A DNA stretch of 64,000 bases from Verrucomicrobiales bacterium. Its GTDB lineage: Bacteria > Verrucomicrobiota > Verrucomicrobiia > Limisphaerales > J093. Position numbers and translations under genes: made by a program. How positions within the stretch are numbered: the first letter of the stretch is position 1; the number at the start of each line of letters is the position of its first letter. Of the stretch, positions 33,771 to 42,851 are shown in pieces. A model generated the notes under the pieces. That model ran no database searches, was not told the origin of the DNA, and saw nothing but the letters and a program-made list of their open reading frames with translations. The DNA is taken from positions 124,001 to 188,000 of the forward strand of contig JABTUJ010000005.1 of the NCBI GenBank assembly GCA_015075445.1, given 5' to 3'.

Positions 33771-35852
33771 TCACTTGGCCGCGGCGGCGGCGGGCGTGGC
33801 CGCGGGGAGGACCGTGGCGGCGGGTTGGTCGGCGAGTCCCAGGCGCTGGGCCTGGCCGAGCAGGTGGTGGAGCAGACCGCGCGTCTTTTCGTCCTCGACC
33901 AGGCCGAGCATCTGGCCGACGGCGGCGGAGATGGAGAGGTTCTTGAGGTCTTCGGAGGTGAGGCCGAAGCGCTGGACAAAGGTCTTCAACTGGGTCTGGA
34001 AGTGCTCGGGATCCGAGTTGAAGAACGTCTGTTTGACGTCGCTGAGCGTGGTGCTGGACTGGACCAGGCGATCGATGGCCTTGCCGCCGGCGACGGCGCT
34101 GACGAGCCGGTCGAAGAACTGGGTCTCGCCGCCGACGATGTCGATGCGGGCGTGTTTCATGGCCTCGCCGAGGACCTCGGCCTGGCGGCCGGCGATCTCC
34201 TGGCGGGCGCGGATCTCGGCGAGTTCGATGTCGCGGTCCTTGTTGAGGCGGAGCTTGAACTCCTCGTGTTCGCGGCCGACGCCGTCGAAGAGCTTCATGG
34301 CCTCGGCCTTTTCGGTGATGCCGCGGGCCTCGGCGTTGAATTTGAGGTGCATGACCTTGGCGTCGGTCTGGCCCTGCTTTTCGGTGGCGGCGGCTTTGGC
34401 TTCGAGGACGCGGGTCTCGCCCAGGCCCACGGCGGCGGCCTCGGCGGCGGTGGCTTCGGCGAGCATCTGTTTCGCGTTGGACTGCCGTTTGGCGGCGGCT
34501 TCCTGGGCCTCGGCCTCGATGAGGATCATCTGGGCGCGGCGCTCGACGGCTTCCTTCTCGGCGTCGGCATGGCGGACGGTGGTGATGACATCCTGCTCGG
34601 CCTTGAGCTCGGCGGCCTTCTTGGCGGCCTCGGCGGCCTTGATGTTCTTGACGAGGGCCTGCTCGGCCTCCTTCTCGGCGGCGGTGATGGCGACCTTCTT
34701 CTCGCGGTCGGCCGTGGCGAGGGCCTCGGTGTCCTTGATGCGCTGCTGTTCGCTGACGACGGTCTTTTCGACCTCGAGGCGTTCGCGGATGACGTTCTGG
34801 ATCTCCTTCTGCTGGATCTCGACCTCGCGCTCCTTGGCGATGCGGGCGAGGGCGACGACGCGCTCGCGTTCGGTGGCCTCGACGAGGCGGTCCTTCTCGA
34901 CGCGCTCGCGCTCGACGCCGTCGGTGCGTTCCTTGTTGCGCTGGGCGACGATGATCTGGCGGTTCTTGTTCTCCTCGGCGACCTGGAGTTCCTCCTCGAC
35001 GGCGATGCGGGCCTGCTCGGAGCGGAGGCGTTGTTCCTGCTGAACTTTCTTGGCTTCGGCCTCTTCGCGGGCGGTGATGGAGGCGATCTCGCGCTTCTGT
35101 TTCTGCTCGGCCTCGGCGAGTTGGCGGTTGAGTTCGAGGATGGCCTCCTGGGTATCGACGTTCTGCTTGGTGATGGTCTTCTCGCGTTCGCGGTCGATGT
35201 TGTTGGCGAGGACCTTCTGGGTGGCGGTGAGCTCGGTGATCTTCTTGATGCCTTCGGCGTCGAGGATGTTGTCGGGGTTGAGGAGGCTGACGTCGGTTTG
35301 TTCGAGGTAATCGATGGCGACGTCTTCGAGGACGAAGCCGTTGAGGTCGGTGCCGATGGTCTTGAGGATGCCTTCCTTGAGTTTGTCGCGGGAATTGTAG
35401 AGGTCGACGAACTGGAACTGGCGGCCGACCGTCTTGAGGGCTTCGGAGAACTTGGCGTCGAAGAGCTCGACCATGGCGGCCTGGCTCGAGGCGCGTTCGC
35501 AGCCGATGGCCTGGGCGACGCGGAGGACGTCTTCGGGGGTCTGGTTGACGCGGACGAAGAAGGCGACCTTGATGTCGGCGCGGAGGTTGTCCATGCAGAT
35601 GAGGCCGTTCTTGCCCTGGCGATCGATCTCGACGCGCTTGACGGAGATGTCCATGTACTCGGGTTTATGGACGATGGGGAAGACGACAATGCCGGAGAAG
35701 GACACTTTGGTGCCGCCCATGCCGTTGCGGACGAGGGCGCGGCCCTGCTCGACCTTGCGGTAGCAGGTGAGGACACTGATGGCACCGGCAATGAGGATCA
35801 GGACCAGCAGGACGCCGGCGACGGCGAGCAGAACGTCGAGGTAGAGGAACAT
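33771..35852 (-). CDS. Flotillin/YqiK-like SPFH membrane protein
   Basis: A 693-residue flotillin-type protein. An N-terminal membrane helix (LAVAGVLLVLILIAGAISV) is followed by an SPFH domain (ICMDNLRADIKVAFFVRVNQ, NGFVLEDVAIDYLEQTDVSL), then ~300 residues of Glu/Lys/Arg/Ala-rich coiled coil, and an Ala-rich end. Flotillins oligomerise and organise membrane microdomains. ATG at 35852 starts at the helix, 2 bases after the stop of the NfeD-like gene; a longer open frame upstream is antisense-like shadow. NfeD-like and flotillin proteins are known partners, so this is very probably a functional pair. Confidence 0.93.
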   Translation of the reverse strand: MFLYLDVLLAVAGVLLVLILIAGAISVLTCYRKVEQGRALVRNGMGGTKVSFSGIVVFPIVHKPEYMDISVKRVEIDRQGKNGLICMDNLRADIKVAFFVRVNQTPEDVLRVAQAIGCERASSQAAMVELFDAKFSEALKTVGRQFQFVDLYNSRDKLKEGILKTIGTDLNGFVLEDVAIDYLEQTDVSLLNPDNILDAEGIKKITELTATQKVLANNIDREREKTITKQNVDTQEAILELNRQLAEAEQKQKREIASITAREEAEAKKVQQEQRLRSEQARIAVEEELQVAEENKNRQIIVAQRNKERTDGVERERVEKDRLVEATERERVVALARIAKEREVEIQQKEIQNVIRERLEVEKTVVSEQQRIKDTEALATADREKKVAITAAEKEAEQALVKNIKAAEAAKKAAELKAEQDVITTVRHADAEKEAVERRAQMILIEAEAQEAAAKRQSNAKQMLAEATAAEAAAVGLGETRVLEAKAAATEKQGQTDAKVMHLKFNAEARGITEKAEAMKLFDGVGREHEEFKLRLNKDRDIELAEIRARQEIAGRQAEVLGEAMKHARIDIVGGETQFFDRLVSAVAGGKAIDRLVQSSTTLSDVKQTFFNSDPEHFQTQLKTFVQRFGLTSEDLKNLSISAAVGQMLGLVEDEKTRGLLHHLLGQAQRLGLADQPAATVLPAATPAAAAAK

Positions 35853-35854
35853 AG

Positions 35855-36661
35855 TCAGGTCTCCAGGTTTTCCGGGGTGATCTTGCGGACGTGATAGGTG
35901 TGAGAGTCCTTGTCGTGGCGGATGACGAGGGCGGTGTCGCCCCGGCGCAGGGGTTCGGCCGCCGAGGTGCGCACCTGGAGGACGAGCGGGGCGCCGCGGG
36001 TGGGCATTTCGGCCTGACCGAACCGGTCGGTGACTTCGCTGGTGGTGATGCGGCAGGTGCGGCCGATGAGGGTTTGGTGCTCGGCGTACTCGCGGTTCAG
36101 GGCGCGGAAGAAGCGGGCCAGCGGCCAGGTGACGTAGCGGGTGATGATCGCGCTGACCAAGAGATTGGGGACGAGGAAGACGGCGGCGCGGGTCAGCGAG
36201 TGATCGTTCCAGTAATGGTTGGCGATCATCGAGAACAGCCACATGCAGAGCGCCTGGACGCTGACGACGATCATGGCCGGGACATCGCCCAGGTGCACGA
36301 ACTTCATCACACTGGAAAGGAGGCCGGGGCCGTGGCCGGAGCCGGCGTGGGAGTGGTCGCCGGTGTCGGTTCCCTCGCCGCCCGCGGCGCTATCCGCCCC
36401 AGCGTCGGCGGCCACGTCTGCCCCGGCATCCACGGCGGCGTCGGTGACGGCGTCGAGATGCGCGTCGCCCCCGACGGCCAAGTCGCCCTCGCCTCCCACG
36501 GAGAGATCGCCTTCCCCGCCGACCTGGAGGTCGGCATCGGCGCCGGAGTCGAAGTGGAGGAGGCCGAGGGCGACGAGGAGCCAGTAGCAGACGAGGCCGC
36601 CCAGCAGGACGGTGAAGGGCAGGTTCACCAGGCGGATGGATTCGGAGAGGATTTCCTGCAT
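35855..36661 (-). CDS. YqiJ/NfeD-like membrane protein with OB-fold
   Basis: A 268-residue protein with an N-terminal helix (LVNLPFTVLLGGLVCYWLLV), a low-complexity Gly/Asp/Ala segment with repeated GGEGDLxVGG units (about residues 45-90), three more helices (IVVSVQALCMWLFSMIA and following), and a C-terminal OB-like domain (LIGRTCRITTSEVTDRFGQA to VRKI). This is the YqiJ/DUF1449 arrangement. It is the first gene of the operon with the flotillin and the giant ATPase. The acidic repeat is an unusual insertion and would face one side of the membrane between helices 1 and 2. Confidence 0.85.
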   Translation of the reverse strand: MQEILSESIRLVNLPFTVLLGGLVCYWLLVALGLLHFDSGADADLQVGGEGDLSVGGEGDLAVGGDAHLDAVTDAAVDAGADVAADAGADSAAGGEGTDTGDHSHAGSGHGPGLLSSVMKFVHLGDVPAMIVVSVQALCMWLFSMIANHYWNDHSLTRAAVFLVPNLLVSAIITRYVTWPLARFFRALNREYAEHQTLIGRTCRITTSEVTDRFGQAEMPTRGAPLVLQVRTSAAEPLRRGDTALVIRHDKDSHTYHVRKITPENLET

Positions 36662-36802
36662 GGCGACGTTTGCGTTGGCGGCAGTGAATCACCGCGGTCG
36701 GAGGCTGGCTCTTACAGGGACCTGGGGCATTTGTAAATCCGAGGGAGGTGGTGAGAGCGGCGGGAATACGTCTCGGCCGGTGCGACGGGGTGATGACGAA
36801 AA

Positions 36803-36827
36803 GCGGCGCTGGAAGACGCCGCACTCC
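36803..36827 (+). repeat. REP-like palindrome, GCGGCGCTGGAAGACGCCGC type
   Basis: GCGGCG-CTGGAAGA-CGCCGC followed by ACTCC. An inverted-orientation relative stands at 37563-37585, at the other end of the group II intron. Confidence 0.7.
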
Positions 36828-36873
36828 AAACGCTTCGCGACCTCCACACCGCTGGGCCGGCGCAACGCGTTTG

Positions 36874-37561
36874 ATGAGGGTAGGAGGAGCGGATTGAACA
36901 CCCTCCCTCCCAAACCGGACAGGCGATCCCCGCATCCGGCTTCCAGTCCGGTGGCCGCCGATGGAGGTACAGGCGTGGAGGCCGGCGTCAGAATGATTCG
37001 CCAGTTGCGCAGGCTTGCGCCCGTCTATCCTGCTCGCGCAGGACGGTCCACCGTCGGTGGATCCACGCTGCCCGCGTTCCGGCGCATCCGAATGGGCAGC
37101 CTTGCGGCACTACCCGGACCCTTGTGGGATGTTCGTCCGCCCCAACACCACGTTCCTACCCCCCTTCGCTCCACCAGATCATTACTCGCTTCCGCGCTAA
37201 CATGGGCCTGACCCCTGACCGGTTCCTGGCTCTCGCCATCGGCCGTGGTTCTCTCGATTCCACGTCACCAGAACTTCCTACCACATTCTGTTCCAACCAT
37301 CGACGGCCCTCGATCAGACGCGCGCCCACCTCAACGCTGACCGCTCTATTTCACTGGTTTGCCTCGCACTGCCGGCCAGAACTGCCGACCGAATCGAGTT
37401 CACCGCCCGCCCTTACGGGACAGACGTTACGACTGGTGGTTCACTCAGTTGTTTCCACCCGGGGTTCCTCGCCCCGATGCAGTTACTTTCAGTTACTGGT
37501 CTCAGTGTCGGCTGCGGTCAGGGACTTGCACCCTGCCGTTCCAGTGCGCTCTCAGGCGCAC
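36874..37561 (-). ncRNA. ORF-less group II intron
   Basis: On the minus strand the sequence starts GTGCGCCTGAGAGCGCAC (matching the GTGYG 5' consensus) and runs 688 bases without a coding frame. The 3' part has a domain V-like hairpin at 36912-36942 (AAGCCGGATGCGGGG...CCTGTCCGGTTT), then GGGAGGGAG pairing with CTCCTACCC, leaving a bulged A seven bases before the terminal AT. These fit domains V-VI, the branch point and the AY end. The 5' border lies a few bases after a GCGGCG/CGCCGC hairpin (37563-37585), a setting typical of class C introns. The maturase would have to act from elsewhere. Confidence 0.7.
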
Positions 37562-37562
37562 G

Positions 37563-37585
37563 AGCGCGGCGTCTCCAGCGCCGCC
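37563..37585 (-). repeat. REP-like hairpin at the intron 5' border
   Basis: Minus-strand GGCGGCGCTGGAGACGCCGCGC, a stem-loop of the same family as 36803-36827, ending 1-2 bases before the intron start at 37561. Confidence 0.65.
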
Positions 37586-37610
37586 GGGAGGCGTTCTGGG
37601 AACGGGGTGT

Positions 37611-39951
37611 TCACGAAGGGCTCCGTTGCGCGGGCAGCCAGCGATTGAGGAGATCCTGGCAGTTGAGGACCTTCTCGGCGAGGTCTAGGGGCACGTAGTA
37701 ATACTGGTTGGAGGCTTCGAAGCCGAGGCGGGAGTCGACGCTTTGGAGGGCGTGGAGGCGGACGGCGAGGTCGAGTTCGCGGCGCAGACAGGTCTCGAGT
37801 TGCCGGGCCAGGCTCGCGCGGTCGGCGGGGCTGGTCGCCGCGGCCAGGGATTGGCGGGCCTGGACGAAGCGTGCCTGGTTGGCGGTGCTGCGGAAGTGGA
37901 GGGCGGCGGCTTCAGCCACGCGCAGTTCGGCGGCGAGGGCCGCCCACCGGGCGCTGCTGACGTCGGCTTCGAGACCGGCGATGCGGGTGCGGATGGTGGC
38001 GAGGGCCTGGTCGAAGCCATCGGCGACCTTCTCGAACTGGGCAACGAAGACGGCGGGCGGATAGACCTGGCGCCAGCCGTCGAGGTCGTCGTAGGGAACC
38101 CGGACCATGGTGGCGTAGCCAGGCCGCCCACAAACGGATTGGCGGGGCCGAGTTGCATGGGAGCATTGTAGACCAGCCCGCCGTGGTAGGGGAACTCGCT
38201 GAAGGCGGCGCTGAAGGCCTGCCAGGCGTCGACGAGCGCCGGGGCAAGCGCAGGGCCGACGCGTCGCTCGGCCACATGATGCAGGGCCTGGGACACGCGT
38301 TCGGCGTCGGTGGTGCCGGTGGTGGTCGCCACGGCAGCGACGACTTCGAGGTTGGGCGACGGATAGCCGCCGAGGGTCCAGCCGAGCATCAGGCCGTCGA
38401 CCCGTTCCCGCATCAGGTTGAGGAGGTGCTGGGCGACGTTGGCGACGGCGGGGATGTACGGGACGGCCGAGAGTTCCCAAGTGTTGCCGGCCTGGATCTT
38501 GGCGTTGACGCGGAGACCGCGCTCCCGCGCCCGGGCCCAGTGGCGTCGTGCGCGCGGGCCGGGGCCGATGCTGGAGATGGAGTATTCGCCCACGGTGGTC
38601 GGGATGCCGCCGCGGTTGAGGGGCAAACTCCATTCACTCACGCTCTGAAGGATCACGTCCGGGGGCAGCAACCCGATGGCTTCCGGGGCCCAGTCATCGG
38701 CCCAGCCCCAATCCCAGGCGATGAGCCGGGCGGAGGTGTTGGCCTGCCGGATGCCGTCGCGGATGAGGGTGTTCACCTCGGCGATGACGGCGGCCGGGGA
38801 GCGGGCCGCAGCGGGACAGCCCTTGCCGGCGTGGTGCGACCAGCAGTTGGTGAGGTTTTCGGAGGCGGTGATGGTGACGAAACCGGCGAGGTTGGGCACG
38901 GCGCGGCAGAGAGACGCGATGCTATCGCGGAGGTAATCCTGGACGGCGGGGACGCTGGTGCAGAGGGTCGCGTGGTCGCCTTCGGTGACGCCCTGGAGGC
39001 CCGGGTGAGCGGCGTGGAAGCTCAGCGGCATGGCGCGGGGTTCATTCAGGTAGAGCCAGACCCCGAGGCCTTGCTGGCGGGCTCGTTGGACGAGGCGACG
39101 CAGGCCGGCGCGGCGTTCCTCGGCGCGAGCGCTCCGGGCGGGGTCCCAGGGGAACGGCGCCAGTTGGTACAGGACCGCCTGGAGCCAGACCCCCTCGACG
39201 CCCGACGCCGCGAGGCGGGCCAGGTAACCGTCGGGGTAGGGATCCGCCCTCGGTCGAGCAACGGATCGCCGCAGAGGGCGAAGCAGAGCAGCAGAAGCGC
39301 GGTTCGAAGGGTTTGGGGCAGCGGGCAGCATCGAAGGATGGCGCGGAGGAGAGCCTGGCCACGAAGCGGAAGAGGGTTCCCCGCGCGGGCTGGGAGGTGC
39401 CAAGTGGCGGCGGACGAGCTGGGCGATGTGGCCGTGTTCGCGGGGCGTCGGAGGCGGTAGCGGATCGGGTCGCACTCCGGTTTGAGGCTGCCGAGCTTGA
39501 TGAACAGGAAGTCGTCCTCGCGGAGGGCGAAGGCCAGTTGTGCGGGCGTCCAGTCGAGGAGGGCCAGCAGTTGGTCGTAGGGAAGGAGGTGCCAGTTGCG
39601 GCGGATGACGGTGAGGGCGGAGCGCCGTTGGACGTCGCGGGAGATGCGGGGAGGCCCGGACAACCCCATGGCACGGCCGAGGCGCCGGATCTGCGTCGGC
39701 GTGGCGCCGATGACCTGGGCGAGTCGATCCAAAGGTACGAGCGACCAATTGCGCCAGACCAGGGCGTGGAGGGGTGAGGGGAAGTGGGGCAGGGCAACAG
39801 GGCGGGGAGCGGCACCCGCCGGCAGATCGGCGACGGTAAGCGAGGACGAACCTGCGGGCTCGACCACGGCGGGGAGCAGGCGGGGAGCCAGGGCGAGCGA
39901 ACCCGTGACGAGGCCGGCGGTCTGGAGGAAGCGACGACGCGAGGGATGCAT
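37611..39951 (-). pseudogene. Tat-exported glycosidase-like protein gene with two frameshifts
   Basis: Reads as one ~770-residue protein if two frame changes (near 39450 and 38115) are corrected. It begins with a Tat signal (MHPSRRRFLQTAGLVTGSLA), then two related helical repeats (WRNWSLVPLDRLAQVIG and RRNWHLLPYDQLLALLDW), then a TIM-barrel-like region (GYLARLAASGVEGVWLQAVL, ARLIAWDWGWADDW) and a C-terminal helical segment ending WLPAQRSPS. The barrel resembles glycoside hydrolase folds, but no family or catalytic pair can be named. The change near 38115 (VGG-GYATMVRVPYDDLDGW) needs only one base, so sequence error is plausible. Confidence 0.65.
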
Positions 39952-40018
39952 GGGCACCGAGCTTCGCGTCCCGGACCGGAGGGTCAAGCGAGTCTTTCCG
40001 TCCCAGGACTCGGACGCC

Positions 40019-40186
40019 GAAGGGCGAAGGGCGAAGGGCGAAGGGCGAAGTTCAAAGCTCAAAGTTCGAAGTTCGAAGTTCGAAGTTCGAAGTTCAAAGC
40101 TCAAAGTTCGAAGTTCGAAGTTCGAAGTTCGAAGTTCAAAGGGCGAAGTTCAAAGTTCACAGCTCAAAGCTTAAAGCTCAAAGCTC
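40019..40186. repeat. Heptamer tandem repeat, 24 units of mixed types
   Basis: Twenty-four consecutive heptamers in one register. Types are GAAGGGC, GAAGTTC, AAAGTTC, AAAGCTC and rare variants (AAAGGGC, ACAGCTC, AAAGCTT). The consensus is RAAGNNC, with the dinucleotide NN varying between units while the frame of seven is kept for all 168 bases. Confidence 0.93.
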
Positions 40187-40240
40187 GAGGGAAGCGGCCT
40201 GTTCGTTACGGACCTGCTCGGGGACCATGAACCACCGAGG

Positions 40241-40264
40241 GTGCAGGCTGGAAGCCCGCACCAC
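40241..40264. repeat. REP-like palindrome, GTGCAGGCTGGAAGCC type
   Basis: GTGCAGGCTGGAAGCCCGCA followed by CCAC, nearly identical to the copy at 30180 inside the ATPase gene. Confidence 0.75.
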
Positions 40265-40559
40265 AGGTTCTGGAGCGCCTCCCTCAGCCCCATCCCCGAT
40301 GCTCGGAATCGGCGGAGAATCCAAGACAGGGAGTTCCTCCACCGATTACGAACCTAGGGGATTCGGGGAAGCTGGAGATCCCCTCATCCCAATTCCCGAG
40401 GTTCGGAATCTGCTGGGGGCGCTTCGCGTCTCGCCGACGGCGTGGCTTGGGCACCGCTCGGCACTCCGCCCCTGGCCCCGGCCAGTCTCAGGCCAGAGGC
40501 AACTCAGGAAACAACCGGCGCTTTCCACGGGCCCACGGTTCATGGCACGCTCGGTGGCG

Positions 40560-41531
40560 ATGAACGTTCTCGTAACGGGTGGCGCGGGCTACATCGGGTC
40601 GGTGTGTGTCGAACAACTGCTCGAGGCCGGACACCAGGTAACGGTGCTCGACAACCTCAGCGAAGGTCACCGGGCAGCCGTGGATCCACGAGCCGTTTTC
40701 GTCCCGCTTTGCCTGAGCGACCGGGCGGCCGTGAGCCGGACCGTGCGTGAGACCGGCGCGGAAGCCATCCTGCATTTCGCGGCCCACGCGCTCGTGGGCG
40801 AATCCATGGTCAATCCCGCCAAGTACTTCCGCAACAACGTCGCCAACGGCCTCAACCTCCTTGATGCCGCCGTCGAGGCGAAGGTGGCCAAGTTCGTGTT
40901 CAGCTCGACCTGCGCGACCTACGGCCCGCCGGCGCGCATGCCCATGACCGAGGACCTGCCCCAGCACCCGATCAACCCTTATGGCGAGTCGAAGCTCATG
41001 TTCGAGAAGCTGCTCGCTTGGTATGAGCGCATCCACGGACTCGCCTTCGTCGCCTTCCGCTACTTCAACGCCGCCGGCGCCAGCGCCCGGCTCGGTGAAC
41101 ATCACCGGGTCGAAACCCACCTCATCCCGAACGCCTTGAAGGTGGCCTTGGGACAGGCCCCCCATTGCGACCTGTACGGCAGCGATTACCCGACGCCCGA
41201 CGGCACCTGCATCCGGGACTACATCCATGTGCAGGACCTGGCCGACGCCCACATCCGCGCCCTCGCGCCCGCGCGTCGCGGCTTTTACAACCTGGGCAAC
41301 GGCACCGGTTACTCGGTGCGGGAGGTCCTCCGCGCGTGCGAGGCCGTCAGCGGGAAGCGGATCCCTGTGCGCGAGCAACCGCGGCGTCCGGGCGACCCGC
41401 CCGTGCTCGTGGCGGCGGCGGACAAGGCGCGGCAGGAACTGGACTGGCAACCCCGCATTGCGCAACTCGAGGAGATTGTCGGCAGCGCCTGGGCCTGGCA
41501 CCAGGCCCATCCGAGCGGGTACCCCGATTGA
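40560..41531 (+). CDS. galE: UDP-glucose 4-epimerase
   Basis: A 323-residue short-chain dehydrogenase-type epimerase that interconverts UDP-glucose and UDP-galactose. NAD-binding GGAGYIGS (residues 7-14), the Ser of FSSTCATYG, the catalytic Tyr and Lys in YGESKLM, and substrate segments RYFNAAGA, GSDYPTPDGTCIRDYIHV and NLGNGTGYSV are all present. ATG at 40560 begins directly at MNVLVTGGAGY; an in-frame ATG 18 bases upstream is possible. It is a stand-alone gene that supplies sugar nucleotides for surface polysaccharide. Confidence 0.95.
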   Translation: MNVLVTGGAGYIGSVCVEQLLEAGHQVTVLDNLSEGHRAAVDPRAVFVPLCLSDRAAVSRTVRETGAEAILHFAAHALVGESMVNPAKYFRNNVANGLNLLDAAVEAKVAKFVFSSTCATYGPPARMPMTEDLPQHPINPYGESKLMFEKLLAWYERIHGLAFVAFRYFNAAGASARLGEHHRVETHLIPNALKVALGQAPHCDLYGSDYPTPDGTCIRDYIHVQDLADAHIRALAPARRGFYNLGNGTGYSVREVLRACEAVSGKRIPVREQPRRPGDPPVLVAAADKARQELDWQPRIAQLEEIVGSAWAWHQAHPSGYPD

Positions 41532-41567
41532 GCGGTCTCCGCAGCGGGGACCCACGCCGTCGGCGGT

Positions 41568-42674
41568 TCACGGGCCGCGGAGGAAGCGCTTGCCGGGGAG
41601 CTGCCGAACCAGCCGTTTCATTTCCAGCCGCAGCAGGACCACCGACACCGTGGACGCCGGCAGTCCGCTGCGGCGGATGACATCGTCCAGCGCCAGTTCG
41701 TCCGCACCCAGGCACTCGAACACCTGCTGTTCCTCGGGAGACAACGTCAATGCCGGCATCCGAACCGTAGCGGTGGGCTCAGCGGGCCGGTTCGACGGCG
41801 GGAAGAGGTACTCGAACTCGGTCAGGATATCCTCCACGCCTTCGCACAGCTTGGCCCCCTTCTTGATCAGGTCATGGCAGCCCTTGCTGAGCGGCGAATC
41901 GACGCGGCCCGGGACGGCAAAGACCAGCCGGCCGCTGTCGACGGCCTGGTTGGCGGTGATCAACGCGCCGCTGCTGAGCCCGGCCTCCACCACCACAGTG
42001 CCGAGGGTCATCCCGGCCACAATCCGGTTGCGGATCGGAAACGACTGCTTGTCTGGCGGACGGTTGAACGGGAACTGCGTGATCACGGCGCCCTGGGCGG
42101 CGATCCGTTCGAACAACGCGGCGTTCTCGGGGGGAAACACCTGGTTGATGCCGGTGCCGAGCACGGCCAGCGTCCGGCCCTGGGCCGCCAAGGCACCATG
42201 ATGAGCGGCCGTGTCGATACCCCGTGCGCCCCCGCTGACGACCGTCACGCCGCAGTACGCCAGTTGATACCCGAGCCGGCGGGCACACTCCTGCCCATAG
42301 GACGTGGTGCGGCGCGCGCCGACGATGGCCACGGCGTTGCGATCCCGCGGTTCCAGGCGGCCTTTGACGTACAGCACGATGGGCGGGTCGTAGATCTGGC
42401 GCAGGAGTTCGGGGTACGCGGCGTCTGCCGGTACCACAAGCGTGCAGCCAAAGTCCCGGATGCGCTGGAGTTCGGCCGCCAGATCCACCGTCTGCTCCCA
42501 CTGCGCAATCGCCGTGGCGGTCTCGGCCCCGATGCCTGGCACCTGCGACAGTTCCGCGGCGCTGGCCTGCAACACGCGCACCGCATCGCCGAGATGGTCC
42601 AGCAACTGGCGGAGCCGCACCGGACCCACATGCTCGATCATGTTCAATGCCACCAACGCCTCACGCGGGTCCAT
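41568..42674 (-). CDS. dprA: DNA-processing protein DprA
   Basis: A 368-residue DprA/Smf protein, which loads RecA on incoming single-stranded DNA during transformation. An N-terminal helix-hairpin-helix-like region (AAELSQVPGIGAETATAIA) precedes the Rossmann-like core with VAIVGARRTTSYG, VVSGGARGIDTAAHHGAL, AVLGTGINQVFPPEN and FPIRNRIVAGM. A C-terminal winged-helix (LDDVIRRSGLPASTVSVVLL) follows, as in full-length forms. The order and length are standard. It is convergent with galE. Confidence 0.95.
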   Translation of the reverse strand: MDPREALVALNMIEHVGPVRLRQLLDHLGDAVRVLQASAAELSQVPGIGAETATAIAQWEQTVDLAAELQRIRDFGCTLVVPADAAYPELLRQIYDPPIVLYVKGRLEPRDRNAVAIVGARRTTSYGQECARRLGYQLAYCGVTVVSGGARGIDTAAHHGALAAQGRTLAVLGTGINQVFPPENAALFERIAAQGAVITQFPFNRPPDKQSFPIRNRIVAGMTLGTVVVEAGLSSGALITANQAVDSGRLVFAVPGRVDSPLSKGCHDLIKKGAKLCEGVEDILTEFEYLFPPSNRPAEPTATVRMPALTLSPEEQQVFECLGADELALDDVIRRSGLPASTVSVVLLRLEMKRLVRQLPGKRFLRGP

Positions 42675-42851
42675 GACGCAGCATGGCCCGGAGGGAGCCG
42701 CGGCGACAAGGGCTTGACGCGCTTTGCCGGAATCTGACGCCCCTTGGGCCCGCGCCGCCGGGGCGGTGCCCCCGGTTTGCGTCGGGTCGCCCGCGGCCTA
42801 TGATGCGTCGGGGCCGGCGGATGGCCGGTCCTCCAAACGAAAGGCCTCACC

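Larger units (their letters stand above)
39952..40559. other. Non-coding stretch upstream of galE
   Basis: About 600 bases with the large heptamer array (40019-40186), a REP-like palindrome (40241-40264) and an imperfect 14-base inverted repeat, CGGAATCGGCGGAG at 40304-40317 against CTCCACCGATTACG at 40337-40350. Open frames here have no family. The galE promoter is not evident. Confidence 0.55.

Noticed and set aside
33699..35894. Long + strand frame opposite the flotillin gene
   Set aside because: Leu/Gly/Asp-rich antisense shadow of the coiled-coil region; the minus strand encodes a clear SPFH protein.
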